A stretch of DNA of 64,000 nucleotides. It comes from Amnibacterium kyonggiense. GTDB taxonomy: Bacteria; Actinomycetota; Actinomycetes; Actinomycetales; Microbacteriaceae. Shown in pieces: positions 51,811 to 59,830 of this stretch (the first letter of the stretch is position 1; every line of letters starts with the position of its first letter). The notes below the pieces were generated by a model. That model had not been told where the DNA came from. It saw nothing but the letters and a program-made list of their open reading frames with translations, and made no database searches. The stretch is taken from contig NZ_SOAM01000002.1 of the NCBI RefSeq assembly GCF_004364555.1, positions 682,001 through 746,000 of the forward strand, written 5' to 3'. Made by a program: the position numbers and the translations under genes.

Positions 51811-51837
51811 CCCCGTCTCTCTGGACGGTCCGTTAAA
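51811..51837 (-). promoter_or_regulatory. PyrR-binding loop in the pyr leader
   Basis: On the minus strand the leader reads tttaacggaccgtcc then agagagacgggg. It folds as CCGT(CCAGAGAG)ACGG at 51813-51828. The CCAGAGAG loop on a four-pair stem is the hallmark of PyrR-binding loops known from Bacillus. The element ends one base from AAGGAGG of pyrR, with no room for a terminator. PyrR bound to UMP would block ribosome entry. This is translational control by inference from the placement. A TAGTGT -10-like hexamer is at 51852-51857; no good -35 was found. Confidence 0.85.
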
Positions 51838-51942
51838 GGTGATCGCGGACGACACTAGCGCGACCCGAGGACACGGTCTGACGGGCCCCTGAACGGCGCG
51901 GACGCGCGCGCCGGCGCCGCGGGGCGGGGCCTCGACGCGATC

Positions 51943-52002
51943 GCGGGCGTGATGCGACGAACCGGGCGTCCAGGAGCGCCCGTCTCGTCGGATCACGCCC
52001 GC
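51943..52002. repeat. Long hairpin between divergent pyrR and EthD-like gene
   Basis: Two 26-base arms (51943-51968 and 51977-52002) pair at 23 of 26 positions around an eight-base loop, with outer arms gcgggcgtgat and atcacgcccgc perfect. It sits in the 295-base gap between the divergent pyr operon and the EthD-like gene, at the left edge of accessory block 2. Nothing else with coding potential is in this gap. It may be a palindromic repeat, a two-way transcription barrier or an integration scar. Confidence 0.75.
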
Positions 52003-52094
52003 ATCCGCCGGATGCACCGGGGCAGCGGCCGGTTCGGCCCGTCATCCTTCGATGCATCGAGCGGACTGCCGGGCGGAGGTGGTGGGCTGCATCC

Positions 52095-52403
52095 ATGCCT
52101 ACGAAGATCGAGCTCATCGTCGACAACCAGGACGACAACGACGCCCTCGACGCGCAGTGGCCGGGCCTCCTGCAGCTGGCCCGCGCGCTGCCCGGCCTCG
52201 AGCGCCTCGAGTCCGGCAAGGTCTGGCCGAAGGAGGACGGGTCGCCGACGCCGGCGCACCGCTCGCTGCTGCTGTACTTCCCGGGCTACGACGCGGCCTC
52301 CGCCGCGGTCGCCGGACCGGAGGGCGGCGCGTTCTTCCAGGCCTTCTTCCCCGCCGTGCACGGCAAGGTCACCGCGCTCTTCACGGACATCGAGGAGGGC
52401 TGA
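52095..52403 (+). CDS. EthD-like small protein
   Basis: This 102-aa protein fits the EthD/dimeric ferredoxin-like barrel family. It contains MPTKIELIVDNQDDNDALDA, LLQLARALPGLERLESGKVW, a central strand LLLYFPGYDAASAAVAGPE and a final EGGAFFQAFFPAVHGKV helix. The members I know are small oxygenase-like or degradation-associated proteins; no catalytic residue can be assigned here. ATG at 52095 follows GGCGGAGGTGG. It opens accessory block 2 and is convergent with the kinase-like gene. Confidence 0.75.
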   Translation: MPTKIELIVDNQDDNDALDAQWPGLLQLARALPGLERLESGKVWPKEDGSPTPAHRSLLLYFPGYDAASAAVAGPEGGAFFQAFFPAVHGKVTALFTDIEEG

Positions 52404-52409
52404 CCCGCC

Positions 52410-53069
52410 TCAGGCGCGGATGAGCAGCGGTGCCGCGGGGTCCGTGTCGTCGACGACGATCGACGCCCGGTCCCGCGGCGCCTCCTCCTCGACGTACATG
52501 CGGCGCGCCGCCGCGTACCGGGAGGCGTACGCCGCCTCCGCCGCCGACTCGCCCCCGAGCGCCGCCGCGTCCCGGGCGACACCGCGAGCCGTCGCGACCC
52601 CCTCGGGGACCTCGAGCCAGACCACCTCGTCCCAGTCCTCCCGGAGCGTCCCGCGCTGGAGGAACGTGCAGCCGAGGACGACGACCGCGTCGGGCGCGGC
52701 CACGGCGAACCGCGGTGCGACCTCGTCCGTCTCCAGGTCGTGGAGGTGCTCCGCGTACCGCCGGTCGCCGCCCGGGCCGAGCGGCCGCAGCACCAGATCG
52801 CGGAGGCCGTCCAGGTCGTACGCGTCCTCGTAGTAGCCCCGCGCCGAGTCCCGGCCCTGCCGGTACCGCCGCGCGCGGACGTGGTGGAAGCCGTCGGAGT
52901 CGACCTCGATCGCCGTCCCGCCGGCGTCGCGGACCGCCTCCGCGAGCGCGTGCGCGAACGTCGTCTTCCCCGCCCCGCACACGCCGTCGACGCCGACGCG
53001 GAGCGGATGGTCGAGCCGACGCCCGAGGAGCCGCTCGGCGATCCGCTCCAGCACCGCGTCGCGCTCCAT
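52410..53069 (-). CDS. Uridine kinase-like P-loop protein
   Basis: This 219-aa protein resembles the uridine/cytidine kinase-like family. Seen: Walker A VGVDGVCGAGKTTFAHALAE, the EVDSDGFHHVRARRYRQGRD segment typical of uridine kinases, and VVVLGCTFLQRGTLREDWDE. It probably phosphorylates a nucleoside or a related small molecule; the substrate is not defined. It faces the EthD-like gene convergently, with only six bases between stops, and is divergent from the GNAT gene. Confidence 0.85.
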   Translation of the reverse strand: MERDAVLERIAERLLGRRLDHPLRVGVDGVCGAGKTTFAHALAEAVRDAGGTAIEVDSDGFHHVRARRYRQGRDSARGYYEDAYDLDGLRDLVLRPLGPGGDRRYAEHLHDLETDEVAPRFAVAAPDAVVVLGCTFLQRGTLREDWDEVVWLEVPEGVATARGVARDAAALGGESAAEAAYASRYAAARRMYVEEEAPRDRASIVVDDTDPAAPLLIRA

Positions 53070-53107
53070 CCCGTCATCCTCGCGCGCCGGTGCCCCAGAG
53101 TGGAGTC

Positions 53108-53620
53108 GTGCTCACCGACCTCCCGCTCCCCGCTCCGCTCGACACGAGGGACGGCGCGCTGACGCTGCGCCGGGCGTCCGCCGCGGACCTCGACGCGCTC
53201 GTCGCGCTGCTGTCGGACGACGCCGTCAGCGCGACGCGCGGCGACGTCGCCGACCCCGCGGACCTCCCCGCCTACGCCGCCGCGCTCGATGCGGTCCTCG
53301 CGGCGGAGGGCAACGACCTCCTGGTCGCGGTCGACGGCGACGAGGTGCTCGGCACCATGCAGCTCACCCGGATCCCGGGCATGGCGCGACGCGGCACCAC
53401 CCGCCTGCTGGTCGAGGCCGTCCGCGTGCGCAGCGACCGACGCTCCGCGGGCATCGGCGGTGCCATGCTGCGCTGGGTCCAGGAGGACGCGGCGCGCGCG
53501 CTCGACGCGGGGCTCGTGCAGCTCACGTCGGACGCGGCCCGGGAGGACGCGCACCGCTTCTACGAGCGCCTCGGCTTCGTCGGGTCGCACGTCGGCTTCA
53601 AGTACCGGCCCGCACCCTGA
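53108..53620 (+). CDS. GNAT-family acetyltransferase
   Basis: This 170-aa protein is a GCN5-related N-acetyltransferase. It has LTLRRASAADLDALVALLSD at the N-terminus, strand beta4 VLGTMQLTRIP and the acetyl-CoA motif VRSDRRSAGIGGAMLRW. RFYERLGFVGSHVGFKY is near the end. GTG at 53108 gives VLTDLPLPAP. It is divergent from the uridine-kinase-like gene (38-base gap) and ends at a perfect hairpin. The substrate is unknown. Confidence 0.88.
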   Translation: MLTDLPLPAPLDTRDGALTLRRASAADLDALVALLSDDAVSATRGDVADPADLPAYAAALDAVLAAEGNDLLVAVDGDEVLGTMQLTRIPGMARRGTTRLLVEAVRVRSDRRSAGIGGAMLRWVQEDAARALDAGLVQLTSDAAREDAHRFYERLGFVGSHVGFKYRPAP

Positions 53621-53630
53621 CACGGCGATC

Positions 53631-53670
53631 CCGGACTCGTGCGGCGGGGATCCGACCCGCACGAGTCCGG
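53631..53670. terminator. Bidirectional terminator-like hairpin
   Basis: Arms ccggactcgtgcgg (53631-53644) and ccgcacgagtccgg (53657-53670) are perfect over 14 bases with a 12-base loop. It lies in the 70-base junction of the convergent GNAT and HAD genes. There is no T-tract, as is common for high-GC actinobacterial terminators. Confidence 0.75.
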
Positions 53671-53690
53671 TGATCACTGCACGCGGGCGG

Positions 53691-54368
53691 TCAGCGCTCG
53701 GTGGACAGAAGCTCCGGGACGTCGACCACGCTCGGGAGGAGGTGCGTGTGCCGCGCCTCGCCCAGCTCGGCGACGGTGTGGGCGCCGGTCAGCACCCCGA
53801 CCACGAAGCGGGCGCCCGCGCGCGTCCCGGCGGTCACGTCGTTGACCGTGTCGCCGGCGACGAGCACGTCGCGCACGTCGACCACGCCCGTCGCCTCCAT
53901 CGTCCGGAACACGAGGAACGGTGCGGGCCGGGAGGCGGTCACGTCCTCCGCGGTCGCGAGCGCGTCGACGTCGCGGCCGACGCGCCAGCCGACGACGTCG
54001 AGCAGCCCCTCGGCGACCTCCCGCCGGTAGCCGGTCTGCAGCGCGACCTTCACGCCCTGCGCGCGCAGCTGCTGCACCGTCTCTGCCACGCCCGGCAGCA
54101 GCACGGGCGGGTCCGCCTCGTACGCGGCGACCAGGTCGTCGGAGAACGCCGCGAAGATCCGGTCCGTCTGCGCGAGGTCCTCGTCGAGCGCGGTGAGGAT
54201 CCCGACGATCGCCTCGCGCTTGTCCGTGCCGCTCCACCGCGAGAGCAGGTCGTCCGGCACGTCGCGCCGCGTCGCGCGCTCGACCGCGGTGCGCAGGACC
54301 GCGTACACGGCGCCGCCCTCGTCGATGGTCGTGCCGGCCATGTCGAAGGAGGCGAGTCGGATCGTCAT
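53691..54368 (-). CDS. Phosphonatase-like HAD hydrolase
   Basis: This 225-aa HAD protein resembles phosphonoacetaldehyde hydrolase. It has the motif I nucleophile in FDMAGTTIDEGG (Asp9), a cap domain, VALQTGYRREVAEGLLDVVG, and the acidic motif VLVAGDTVNDVTAGTRAGAR. Lys50 in RWSGTDKREAI lies where phosphonatase has its Schiff-base lysine, but I cannot confirm equivalence. It is divergent from the FAD oxidase and transporter genes, a layout I recall from phosphonate-utilisation loci. It probably cleaves the C-P bond of phosphonoacetaldehyde or a related intermediate. ATG at 54368. Confidence 0.82.
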   Translation of the reverse strand: MTIRLASFDMAGTTIDEGGAVYAVLRTAVERATRRDVPDDLLSRWSGTDKREAIVGILTALDEDLAQTDRIFAAFSDDLVAAYEADPPVLLPGVAETVQQLRAQGVKVALQTGYRREVAEGLLDVVGWRVGRDVDALATAEDVTASRPAPFLVFRTMEATGVVDVRDVLVAGDTVNDVTAGTRAGARFVVGVLTGAHTVAELGEARHTHLLPSVVDVPELLSTER

Positions 54369-54531
54369 GAGCGCCGATCCTCTCGGGCGGCCCGAGCCGG
54401 GACGGCCTCGATCACCTGCTGTTCACCGGGAGTTCCCGCACCGCGCGCTCGGTGACGCGGAGGAGAACGCTCGATGAGCACTGCTTGGAATCGCCTCCGA
54501 AAGCCCCTCCGGCGCAGCATGCTCACGGCTC
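54369..54531. promoter_or_regulatory. Divergent promoter region of the phosphonate-type cluster
   Basis: This 163-base spacer has perfect short inverted repeats: ctcggg/cccgag at 54382-54396, tcaccg/cggtga at 54423-54455 and ggga/tccc at 54428-54437. A ctcac/gtgag pair overlaps the FAD-oxidase start. No regulator gene is adjacent, so control by a distant regulator such as a phosphate response system is possible. No clear -10/-35 pair was identified. Confidence 0.4.
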
Positions 54532-55647
54532 GTGGTGAGAAGCGGAGCCGACCTCGTGGTGGTCGGAGCGGGCATCGTCGGGCTGTCGCACGCCCTGCAC
54601 GCCGCCCGCGCAGGGCTCCGCGTCGTCGTGGTCGAGCGGGATGAGCGCGCCGTGGGTGCGAGCGTGCGCAACTTCGGCCACGTCTGCACCACCGCGCAGG
54701 CCGGCGAGGTCCTCGCCCTCGCCGAGACCGCGCGGGAGGAGTGGCTCCGCCTCGGTGCGGAGGCGGAGCTGCCCGTCCTGCAGCACGGCACGGTCGTCGT
54801 CGCCCGCACCGCCGCGCAGGCCCGGGTGCTCGACGAGTTCGCGGCCGAGCGCGGCGCCGCGGTCCGGCCGCTGACGCCCGCCGCGGCGGAGGGCCTGCTC
54901 GGCTTCGCGCCCGACGGGATCGTCGGCGCCGCGCACCTGCCCGCCGACCTGCGGGTCGACCCGCTCACGGCGAGCGCCCGGATCGCCGCGCACCTCGAGC
55001 GCCTCGGCGTCGAGGTCCGCTGGCGCACGAACGTCCTCTCGGTCGAGCCGGACCTCGTCCGCACCACGCGCGGCGACCTCGAGGCCGCCCGCGTCGTGCT
55101 CGCGGTCGGGCACGACGTCGACCGCTTCTTCCCCGACGTCGCGGACGAGCACCGGCTCGTGCGCTGCCGTCTGCGGATGCTGGAGGTCGACCCGCCGGCG
55201 GGCGCGCTGCTGCCCGCCGTGCTCACCGGCAGCTCGATGCTCCGCTACGACGGGCTCGCCCAGCAGCCCTCCGCGGCCGACGTGCGCGCCGAGCTGCTCG
55301 CCGAGTCGCCGGCGCTGCTCGAGCAGGGCGTCAACCTCATGCTCACCCAGCGGCCGGACGGCCGGCTCGTCATCGGCGACACGCACCACGCCGGCGTCAC
55401 GGAGGACCCCTTCGAGGACGAGTCGTCCGACGCCCTCGTGCTCGCCGAGATGGAGCGCCTCCTCGGTGCTCCGCTCACGGTCCGGCGTCGCTGGCGCGGC
55501 GTCTACGCCTCGAGCGCGAAGGCGCCCTTCCTCGTCACCGAGCCGCTGCCGGGCGTGACCGTCGCCTCGGTCACCACGGGCATCGGGATGACCACCGCGC
55601 TCGGTCTCGCCAAGCGGACCGTCGGCCAGCTCCTCGTCACGACCTGA
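54532..55647 (+). CDS. FAD-dependent oxidoreductase, aminophosphonate type
   Basis: This 371-aa DAO-family oxidase has the FAD motif LVVVGAGIVGLSHALHAARA (GAGIVG 12-17). It also has ASVRNFGHVCTTAQAGEV and the C-terminal cofactor segment SSAKAPFLVTEPLPGVTVAS. This subtype is found next to phosphonatase-like hydrolases and transporters. I recall relatives that oxidise N-methyl-aminoethylphosphonate or related amines to phosphonoacetaldehyde. The start is GTG at 54532; GTG at 54535 is equally possible, and both have a weak ribosome site. It is followed by the binding-protein gene after 65 bases. Confidence 0.88.
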   Translation: MVRSGADLVVVGAGIVGLSHALHAARAGLRVVVVERDERAVGASVRNFGHVCTTAQAGEVLALAETAREEWLRLGAEAELPVLQHGTVVVARTAAQARVLDEFAAERGAAVRPLTPAAAEGLLGFAPDGIVGAAHLPADLRVDPLTASARIAAHLERLGVEVRWRTNVLSVEPDLVRTTRGDLEAARVVLAVGHDVDRFFPDVADEHRLVRCRLRMLEVDPPAGALLPAVLTGSSMLRYDGLAQQPSAADVRAELLAESPALLEQGVNLMLTQRPDGRLVIGDTHHAGVTEDPFEDESSDALVLAEMERLLGAPLTVRRRWRGVYASSAKAPFLVTEPLPGVTVASVTTGIGMTTALGLAKRTVGQLLVTT

Positions 55648-55712
55648 CGGGTCCGAAGCCCCGGAGCCGGCGTCCGCCGGGTCCGGTCCCCCCACCAGGA
55701 GGAACCCCACAC

Positions 55713-56879
55713 ATGCACCGCTCCATCACCCGCCGCACGGTCGTGCGGGCCGCCTCGGCCCTCGCGCTCGCCGGCCTCACCGCCGCGTCGCTCGCGGCCT
55801 GCTCCGGCACCGCGTCCGCCGGCACCGCGAGCTCCGTCCCGAAGGCCTCCGCCGCCGTCGCCACGTCCGCGAAGGACTTCGGCGGCATGAAGGGGCTCGT
55901 CGCCGCCGCCGAGGCGGAGGGCAAGCTCAACGTCATCACCCTGCCGCCGTCGTGGGCGAACTACGGGAAGATCATCGCCGGCTTCGAGAAGAAGTACCCG
56001 AAGATCACGATCACCTCGCAGAACCCGAACGGCTCCTCGGCCGACGAGGTCGCCGCGATCAAGTCGCAGGGCACCGGCTCGAACGCGCCCGACGTCGTCG
56101 ACATCGGTACCGCGGTCCTCGACGCGAACAAGGACCTCTTCACGCCCTACAAGGTGCAGACCTGGGGCGACATCCCCACGGACTACAAGGACGCCGAGGG
56201 CCTCTGGTACTACGACTACACGGGCCTGATGTCGATCGGCTACGACTCCTCGAAGGTCAAGGCCCCGACGTCCCTCGCCGACCTGCTCGGCTCCGAGTAC
56301 AAGGGCAAGGTCGCGATCAAGGGCGACCCGACGCAGGCGAACGAGGCCGCGAGCGCGGTCTACCTCGCCGCGGTCCAGTCGGGCGGCAGCGCGGACGACG
56401 TCCAGCCGGGCGTCGACTTCTTCGGCAAGCTGAAGAAGGCCGGGAACATGATCTCGGTCCTCCCGACGCAGGCCACGGTGAACTCGGGCCAGACCCCGGT
56501 CGTCATCCAGTGGTCCTTCAACAACGTCGCGTGGGGCGCCGCGGGCGGCTCGACGGGCAACCCGAACTGGAAGACCGTCGTCCTCCCGGGCACCGCGATC
56601 GGCAGCTACTACAACCAGTCGATCAACAAGAACGCGCCGCACCCGGCCGCCGCCCGCCTGTGGGAGGAGTACATCTACTCCCCCGAGGTGCAGAACCTGT
56701 ACCTCGCGGCGGGGGCCTACCCGGCGCAGCTCGCGGCGATGCAGAAGGCCGGCACCGTCGACGAGTCCACGCTGAAGTCGGTCGGCGAGCCGCCGTCGAA
56801 CCTGGTCCAGCTCACCGCCGACCAGGCGACGAAGGCCGCCGACGTCCTCAAGTCCGGCTGGTCGAAGGCCATCGGCTGA
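55713..56879 (+). CDS. ABC transporter substrate-binding lipoprotein
   Basis: This 388-aa extracytoplasmic binding protein has a signal peptide with RRTVVRAASALALAGLTAAS and a lipobox ending at Cys30 (SLAAC). The RR context allows Tat export. The mature fold resembles the spermidine/ferric/aminoethylphosphonate-binding class: KLNVITLPPSWANYGKIIAG, NAPDVVDIGTAVLDANKDLF, GLMSIGYDSSKVKAPTSLAD. ATG at 55713 follows AGGAGGAA. With the genes on either side it probably captures an aminophosphonate or a glycerophosphodiester. Confidence 0.92.
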   Translation: MHRSITRRTVVRAASALALAGLTAASLAACSGTASAGTASSVPKASAAVATSAKDFGGMKGLVAAAEAEGKLNVITLPPSWANYGKIIAGFEKKYPKITITSQNPNGSSADEVAAIKSQGTGSNAPDVVDIGTAVLDANKDLFTPYKVQTWGDIPTDYKDAEGLWYYDYTGLMSIGYDSSKVKAPTSLADLLGSEYKGKVAIKGDPTQANEAASAVYLAAVQSGGSADDVQPGVDFFGKLKKAGNMISVLPTQATVNSGQTPVVIQWSFNNVAWGAAGGSTGNPNWKTVVLPGTAIGSYYNQSINKNAPHPAAARLWEEYIYSPEVQNLYLAAGAYPAQLAAMQKAGTVDESTLKSVGEPPSNLVQLTADQATKAADVLKSGWSKAIG

Positions 56880-56883
56880 CCCG

Positions 56884-57825
56884 ATGACGACCACCGCGCA
56901 GAAGACCCCGGCGGACACGGCCTCCGTGCCCGCCGGGGCCGAGCGGCCGGTGACGCGCGGCGCCGGAGGGACCCCCCTCCGGCGCCGCCGCGTCGGCTGG
57001 CTCGGGTTCGCCCCGTTCGGCGTGTACGTCCTGCTGTTCCTCGCCGTGCCGGGCCTCGTCGCGATCGCGAGCGGGTTCTTCGACGCGGACGGCCGGTTCA
57101 CGTTCGCCAACTTCGCGACGCTCGCGGACCCGACGATCCTGTCGAACTTCGCGGGCTCGATCTGGCTCTCCGCGGTCTCCGCGCTGATCAGCGCCGTCCT
57201 CGGCGTCCTCGTCTGCTGGGCGCTCACCGCCGCCCGACCGGACGGCCTCGTCCGCGCGATCGTCGACTCGGCGAGCAGCGTCTTCGCGCAGTTCGGCGGC
57301 GTCATGCTCGCCTTCGCCTGGATCGCGACGCTCGGCCAGAACGCGCTCGTCCCGGTGATCCTGAAGGCGGTCACCGGCGTCGACATCAACGCGAACGGGC
57401 CGATCCTCTACTCGGTGACCGGCCTGCTCTTCCCGTACGTCTACTTCGGCCTGCCGCTCTTCGTGCTGTCGTTCATGCCCGCGATGGACGGCCTCCGCCC
57501 GCAGTGGGGCGAGGCGGTTGCGACGCTCGGCGGGACGCGCCTCCACTACTGGCTCCGAGTCGGCCTCCCGGTGCTCGCGCCCGCCTTCTTCGGCAGCCTG
57601 ATCCTGCTGTTCGCGAACGCCTTCTCGTCCTACGCGACGGCGGCGGCGCTCATCTCGCAGGGCGGCATCATCCCGCTCGCCATCAAGCAGCAGCTCACCA
57701 GCGAGACGATCGTCGGCGTCGCGAACACCGCGGGCGTGCTCGCCCTCGGGATGGTCGTGATCATGGCGGTCCTCATGTCGCTCTACTCGGCACTCGACCG
57801 CCGCACGAGGAGGTGGCAGCGATGA
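56884..57825 (+). CDS. ABC transporter permease 1
   Basis: This 313-aa inner-membrane permease is of the binding-protein-dependent type. It has about six hydrophobic segments, beginning with FAPFGVYVLLFLAVPGLVAI. The EAA-like loop is EAVATLGGTRLHYWLRVGLP, the contact with the ATPase. A 35-residue basic, disordered-looking N-terminus precedes the first helix. ATG at 56884 is four bases after the binding protein. Its stop overlaps the second permease (ATGA). Confidence 0.93.
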   Translation: MTTTAQKTPADTASVPAGAERPVTRGAGGTPLRRRRVGWLGFAPFGVYVLLFLAVPGLVAIASGFFDADGRFTFANFATLADPTILSNFAGSIWLSAVSALISAVLGVLVCWALTAARPDGLVRAIVDSASSVFAQFGGVMLAFAWIATLGQNALVPVILKAVTGVDINANGPILYSVTGLLFPYVYFGLPLFVLSFMPAMDGLRPQWGEAVATLGGTRLHYWLRVGLPVLAPAFFGSLILLFANAFSSYATAAALISQGGIIPLAIKQQLTSETIVGVANTAGVLALGMVVIMAVLMSLYSALDRRTRRWQR

Positions 57826-58760
57826 CGACCGCTGCTGGGGCCCCCGCGGCCGGTTCCGACGCGTCGCGAAGCGACGTGACGGCCGTGCCCGTGGGGACCG
57901 CGCGCGTCGCCGACACCGTCGAGCCCCGGCCCCGCGGACGGCGTCCCCGCCGCGGGCGCTACGGGGCCGTGCCCTCGAAGACGACCGGCGCGATCGTCCT
58001 CATCGTCATCGGCGCGCTCTTCGCGGTGCCGATCGCAGCGCTGGCCTGGTTCAGCTTCACCACGGCGAGCACGGGCGCGTTCACGCTCAGCCACTACGCC
58101 GCACTCGTCGATCCGGCTCAGGCCTCGAACTACAGCGAACTCTTCGCCGGCATCGGCAACTCGCTGATCCTCGCGGTCATCGTCGTGGCGATCATCCTCG
58201 TGCTCCTGCTCCCGGCGATGCTGCTCGCGGAGCTGCGGTTCCCGAAGGTGCACCGGGTGCTCGAGTTCGTCTGCCTCCTGCCGATCACGGTCCCGACGAT
58301 CGTGCTCGTCGTCGGCTTCGTGCCGGTCTACCAGGTCGTGCAGAGCGTGCTCGGCAGCGACCCGTGGACGCTCTCCTTCGCGATCGGCGTCATCGTGCTG
58401 CCGTACGCGTACCGGCCGATCCAGGCGAACATCGGGGTGATGAACCTCACGATCCTGACGGAGGCCGCGCGCTCGCTCGGGGCCTCCTGGCCGGTCGCCG
58501 TGTGGCGGGTCGTGCTCCCGAACCTCCGCCGAGGGCTGCTGTCGGCGTGCCTGCTCACGATCTCCGTCGTGCTCGGCGAGTTCACCATCGCGAACTTCCT
58601 CGGGCAGAACACGTTCCAGACCGCGCTGCTGCTCCTGCAGCAGACCGACCCGTACGTCTCGGCGTTCCTCGCGGTCGTCTCGCTGCTCTTCGTCTTCGTG
58701 CTGCTCGTGGTCATCTCCACGGCGGGCTCGATCGGCCGTCCTCGAAAGAAGAAGTCATGA
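57822..58760 (+). CDS. ABC transporter permease 2
   Basis: This 312-aa permease is the partner of permease 1. It has about six hydrophobic segments from IVLIVIGALFAVPIAALAWF on and an EAA loop at EAARSLGASWPVAVWRVVLP. It also has a long charged N-terminus. ATG at 57822 overlaps permease 1, and its stop overlaps the ATPase start (ATGA), so the three are translationally linked. Confidence 0.93.
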   Translation: MTTAAGAPAAGSDASRSDVTAVPVGTARVADTVEPRPRGRRPRRGRYGAVPSKTTGAIVLIVIGALFAVPIAALAWFSFTTASTGAFTLSHYAALVDPAQASNYSELFAGIGNSLILAVIVVAIILVLLLPAMLLAELRFPKVHRVLEFVCLLPITVPTIVLVVGFVPVYQVVQSVLGSDPWTLSFAIGVIVLPYAYRPIQANIGVMNLTILTEAARSLGASWPVAVWRVVLPNLRRGLLSACLLTISVVLGEFTIANFLGQNTFQTALLLLQQTDPYVSAFLAVVSLLFVFVLLVVISTAGSIGRPRKKKS

Positions 58761-59830
58761 CCTCCACCGCCCCGACCCCCGCCGAGTCCCTCGTCGTCCG
58801 CGGCACGCCCGTCCAGCTCGTCGACGTCGTCAAGGACTACGGCACCGGCAGCCGCGCACTCGACGCGATCAGCCTCGAGATCCAGCCGGGCGAGTTCGTC
58901 GCCCTGCTCGGCCCGTCCGGCTGCGGCAAGACGACCGCGCTCCGGGCGATCAGCGGCCTCGAGACGATCGACGCCGGGCACGTCCGGATCGGCGGCGAGG
59001 ACGTCGAGGCCGTCCCGGTCCACAAGCGCGACATCGGGATGGTCTTCCAGTCGTACTCGCTGTTCCCGCACATGACGGTCGCGCAGAACGTCGCGTTCGG
59101 GCTGCAGATGCGGAAGGTGTCGAAGACGGAGAGCGTCAGGCGGGTGCAGGAGGCGCTCGAGCTCGTCGGGCTCGGCCACCTCGGCGAGCGCTACGCCCAC
59201 CAGCTGTCCGGCGGCCAGCAGCAGCGCGTCGCCCTGGCGCGGGCGCTCGTCACCCGGCCCCGCGTCCTGCTGCTCGACGAGCCGCTGTCGGCGCTCGACG
59301 CGAAGGTGCGCGTGCAGCTCCGCGACGAGATCCGGAAGATCCAGCAGGAGACGGGCATCACCGCCGTGTTCGTCACCCACGACCAGGAGGAGGCGCTCGC
59401 CGTCGCCGACCGCGTCGCCGTGATGAACGCGGGATCGATCGAGCAGATCGGGACGCCGGAGGACCTCTACCTGCGCCCGGCCACGGAGTTCGTCGCCGCG
59501 TTCGTCGGCCTGTCGAACCGCCTCGAGGGCGTGCTCGAGCACGGCCGCGTGGTCGTGGCGGGGCAGGACCTGGTGGCCCTCCCGAGCGAGCAGCAGGATG
59601 GGCCCGTGACCGCGTTCGTGCGTCCGGAGGACGTGCTCCTCGGCACGACCGGCCTGCCCGCGATCGTGATCTCGACGAGCTTCCTCGGCGCGCAGCGCCG
59701 CACGGTCGTGCAGCTCGAGGCCGGTCCCGCGCTGACGGTGCAGCACGCGACGAGCGAGCACCCGCAGCCGGGCGACCTCGTGCACGTCGCCTTCACCGGC
59801 CAGCCGGTCGCCGTCGCGCCGAGGGCATGA
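58757..59830 (+). CDS. ABC transporter ATP-binding protein
   Basis: This 357-aa ATPase drives the transporter. It has Walker A GPSGCGKTT (52-60), Q-loop VFQSYSLFPHMTVAQN, signature LSGGQQQRVALARAL and Walker B VLLLDEPLSALDAKV. A C-terminal TOBE domain (VTAFVRPEDVLLGTTGLPAI) follows, as in spermidine-, ferric- and phosphonate-type systems. ATG at 58757 overlaps permease 2, and its stop overlaps the GDPD start (ATGA). Confidence 0.95.
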   Translation: MTSTAPTPAESLVVRGTPVQLVDVVKDYGTGSRALDAISLEIQPGEFVALLGPSGCGKTTALRAISGLETIDAGHVRIGGEDVEAVPVHKRDIGMVFQSYSLFPHMTVAQNVAFGLQMRKVSKTESVRRVQEALELVGLGHLGERYAHQLSGGQQQRVALARALVTRPRVLLLDEPLSALDAKVRVQLRDEIRKIQQETGITAVFVTHDQEEALAVADRVAVMNAGSIEQIGTPEDLYLRPATEFVAAFVGLSNRLEGVLEHGRVVVAGQDLVALPSEQQDGPVTAFVRPEDVLLGTTGLPAIVISTSFLGAQRRTVVQLEAGPALTVQHATSEHPQPGDLVHVAFTGQPVAVAPRA

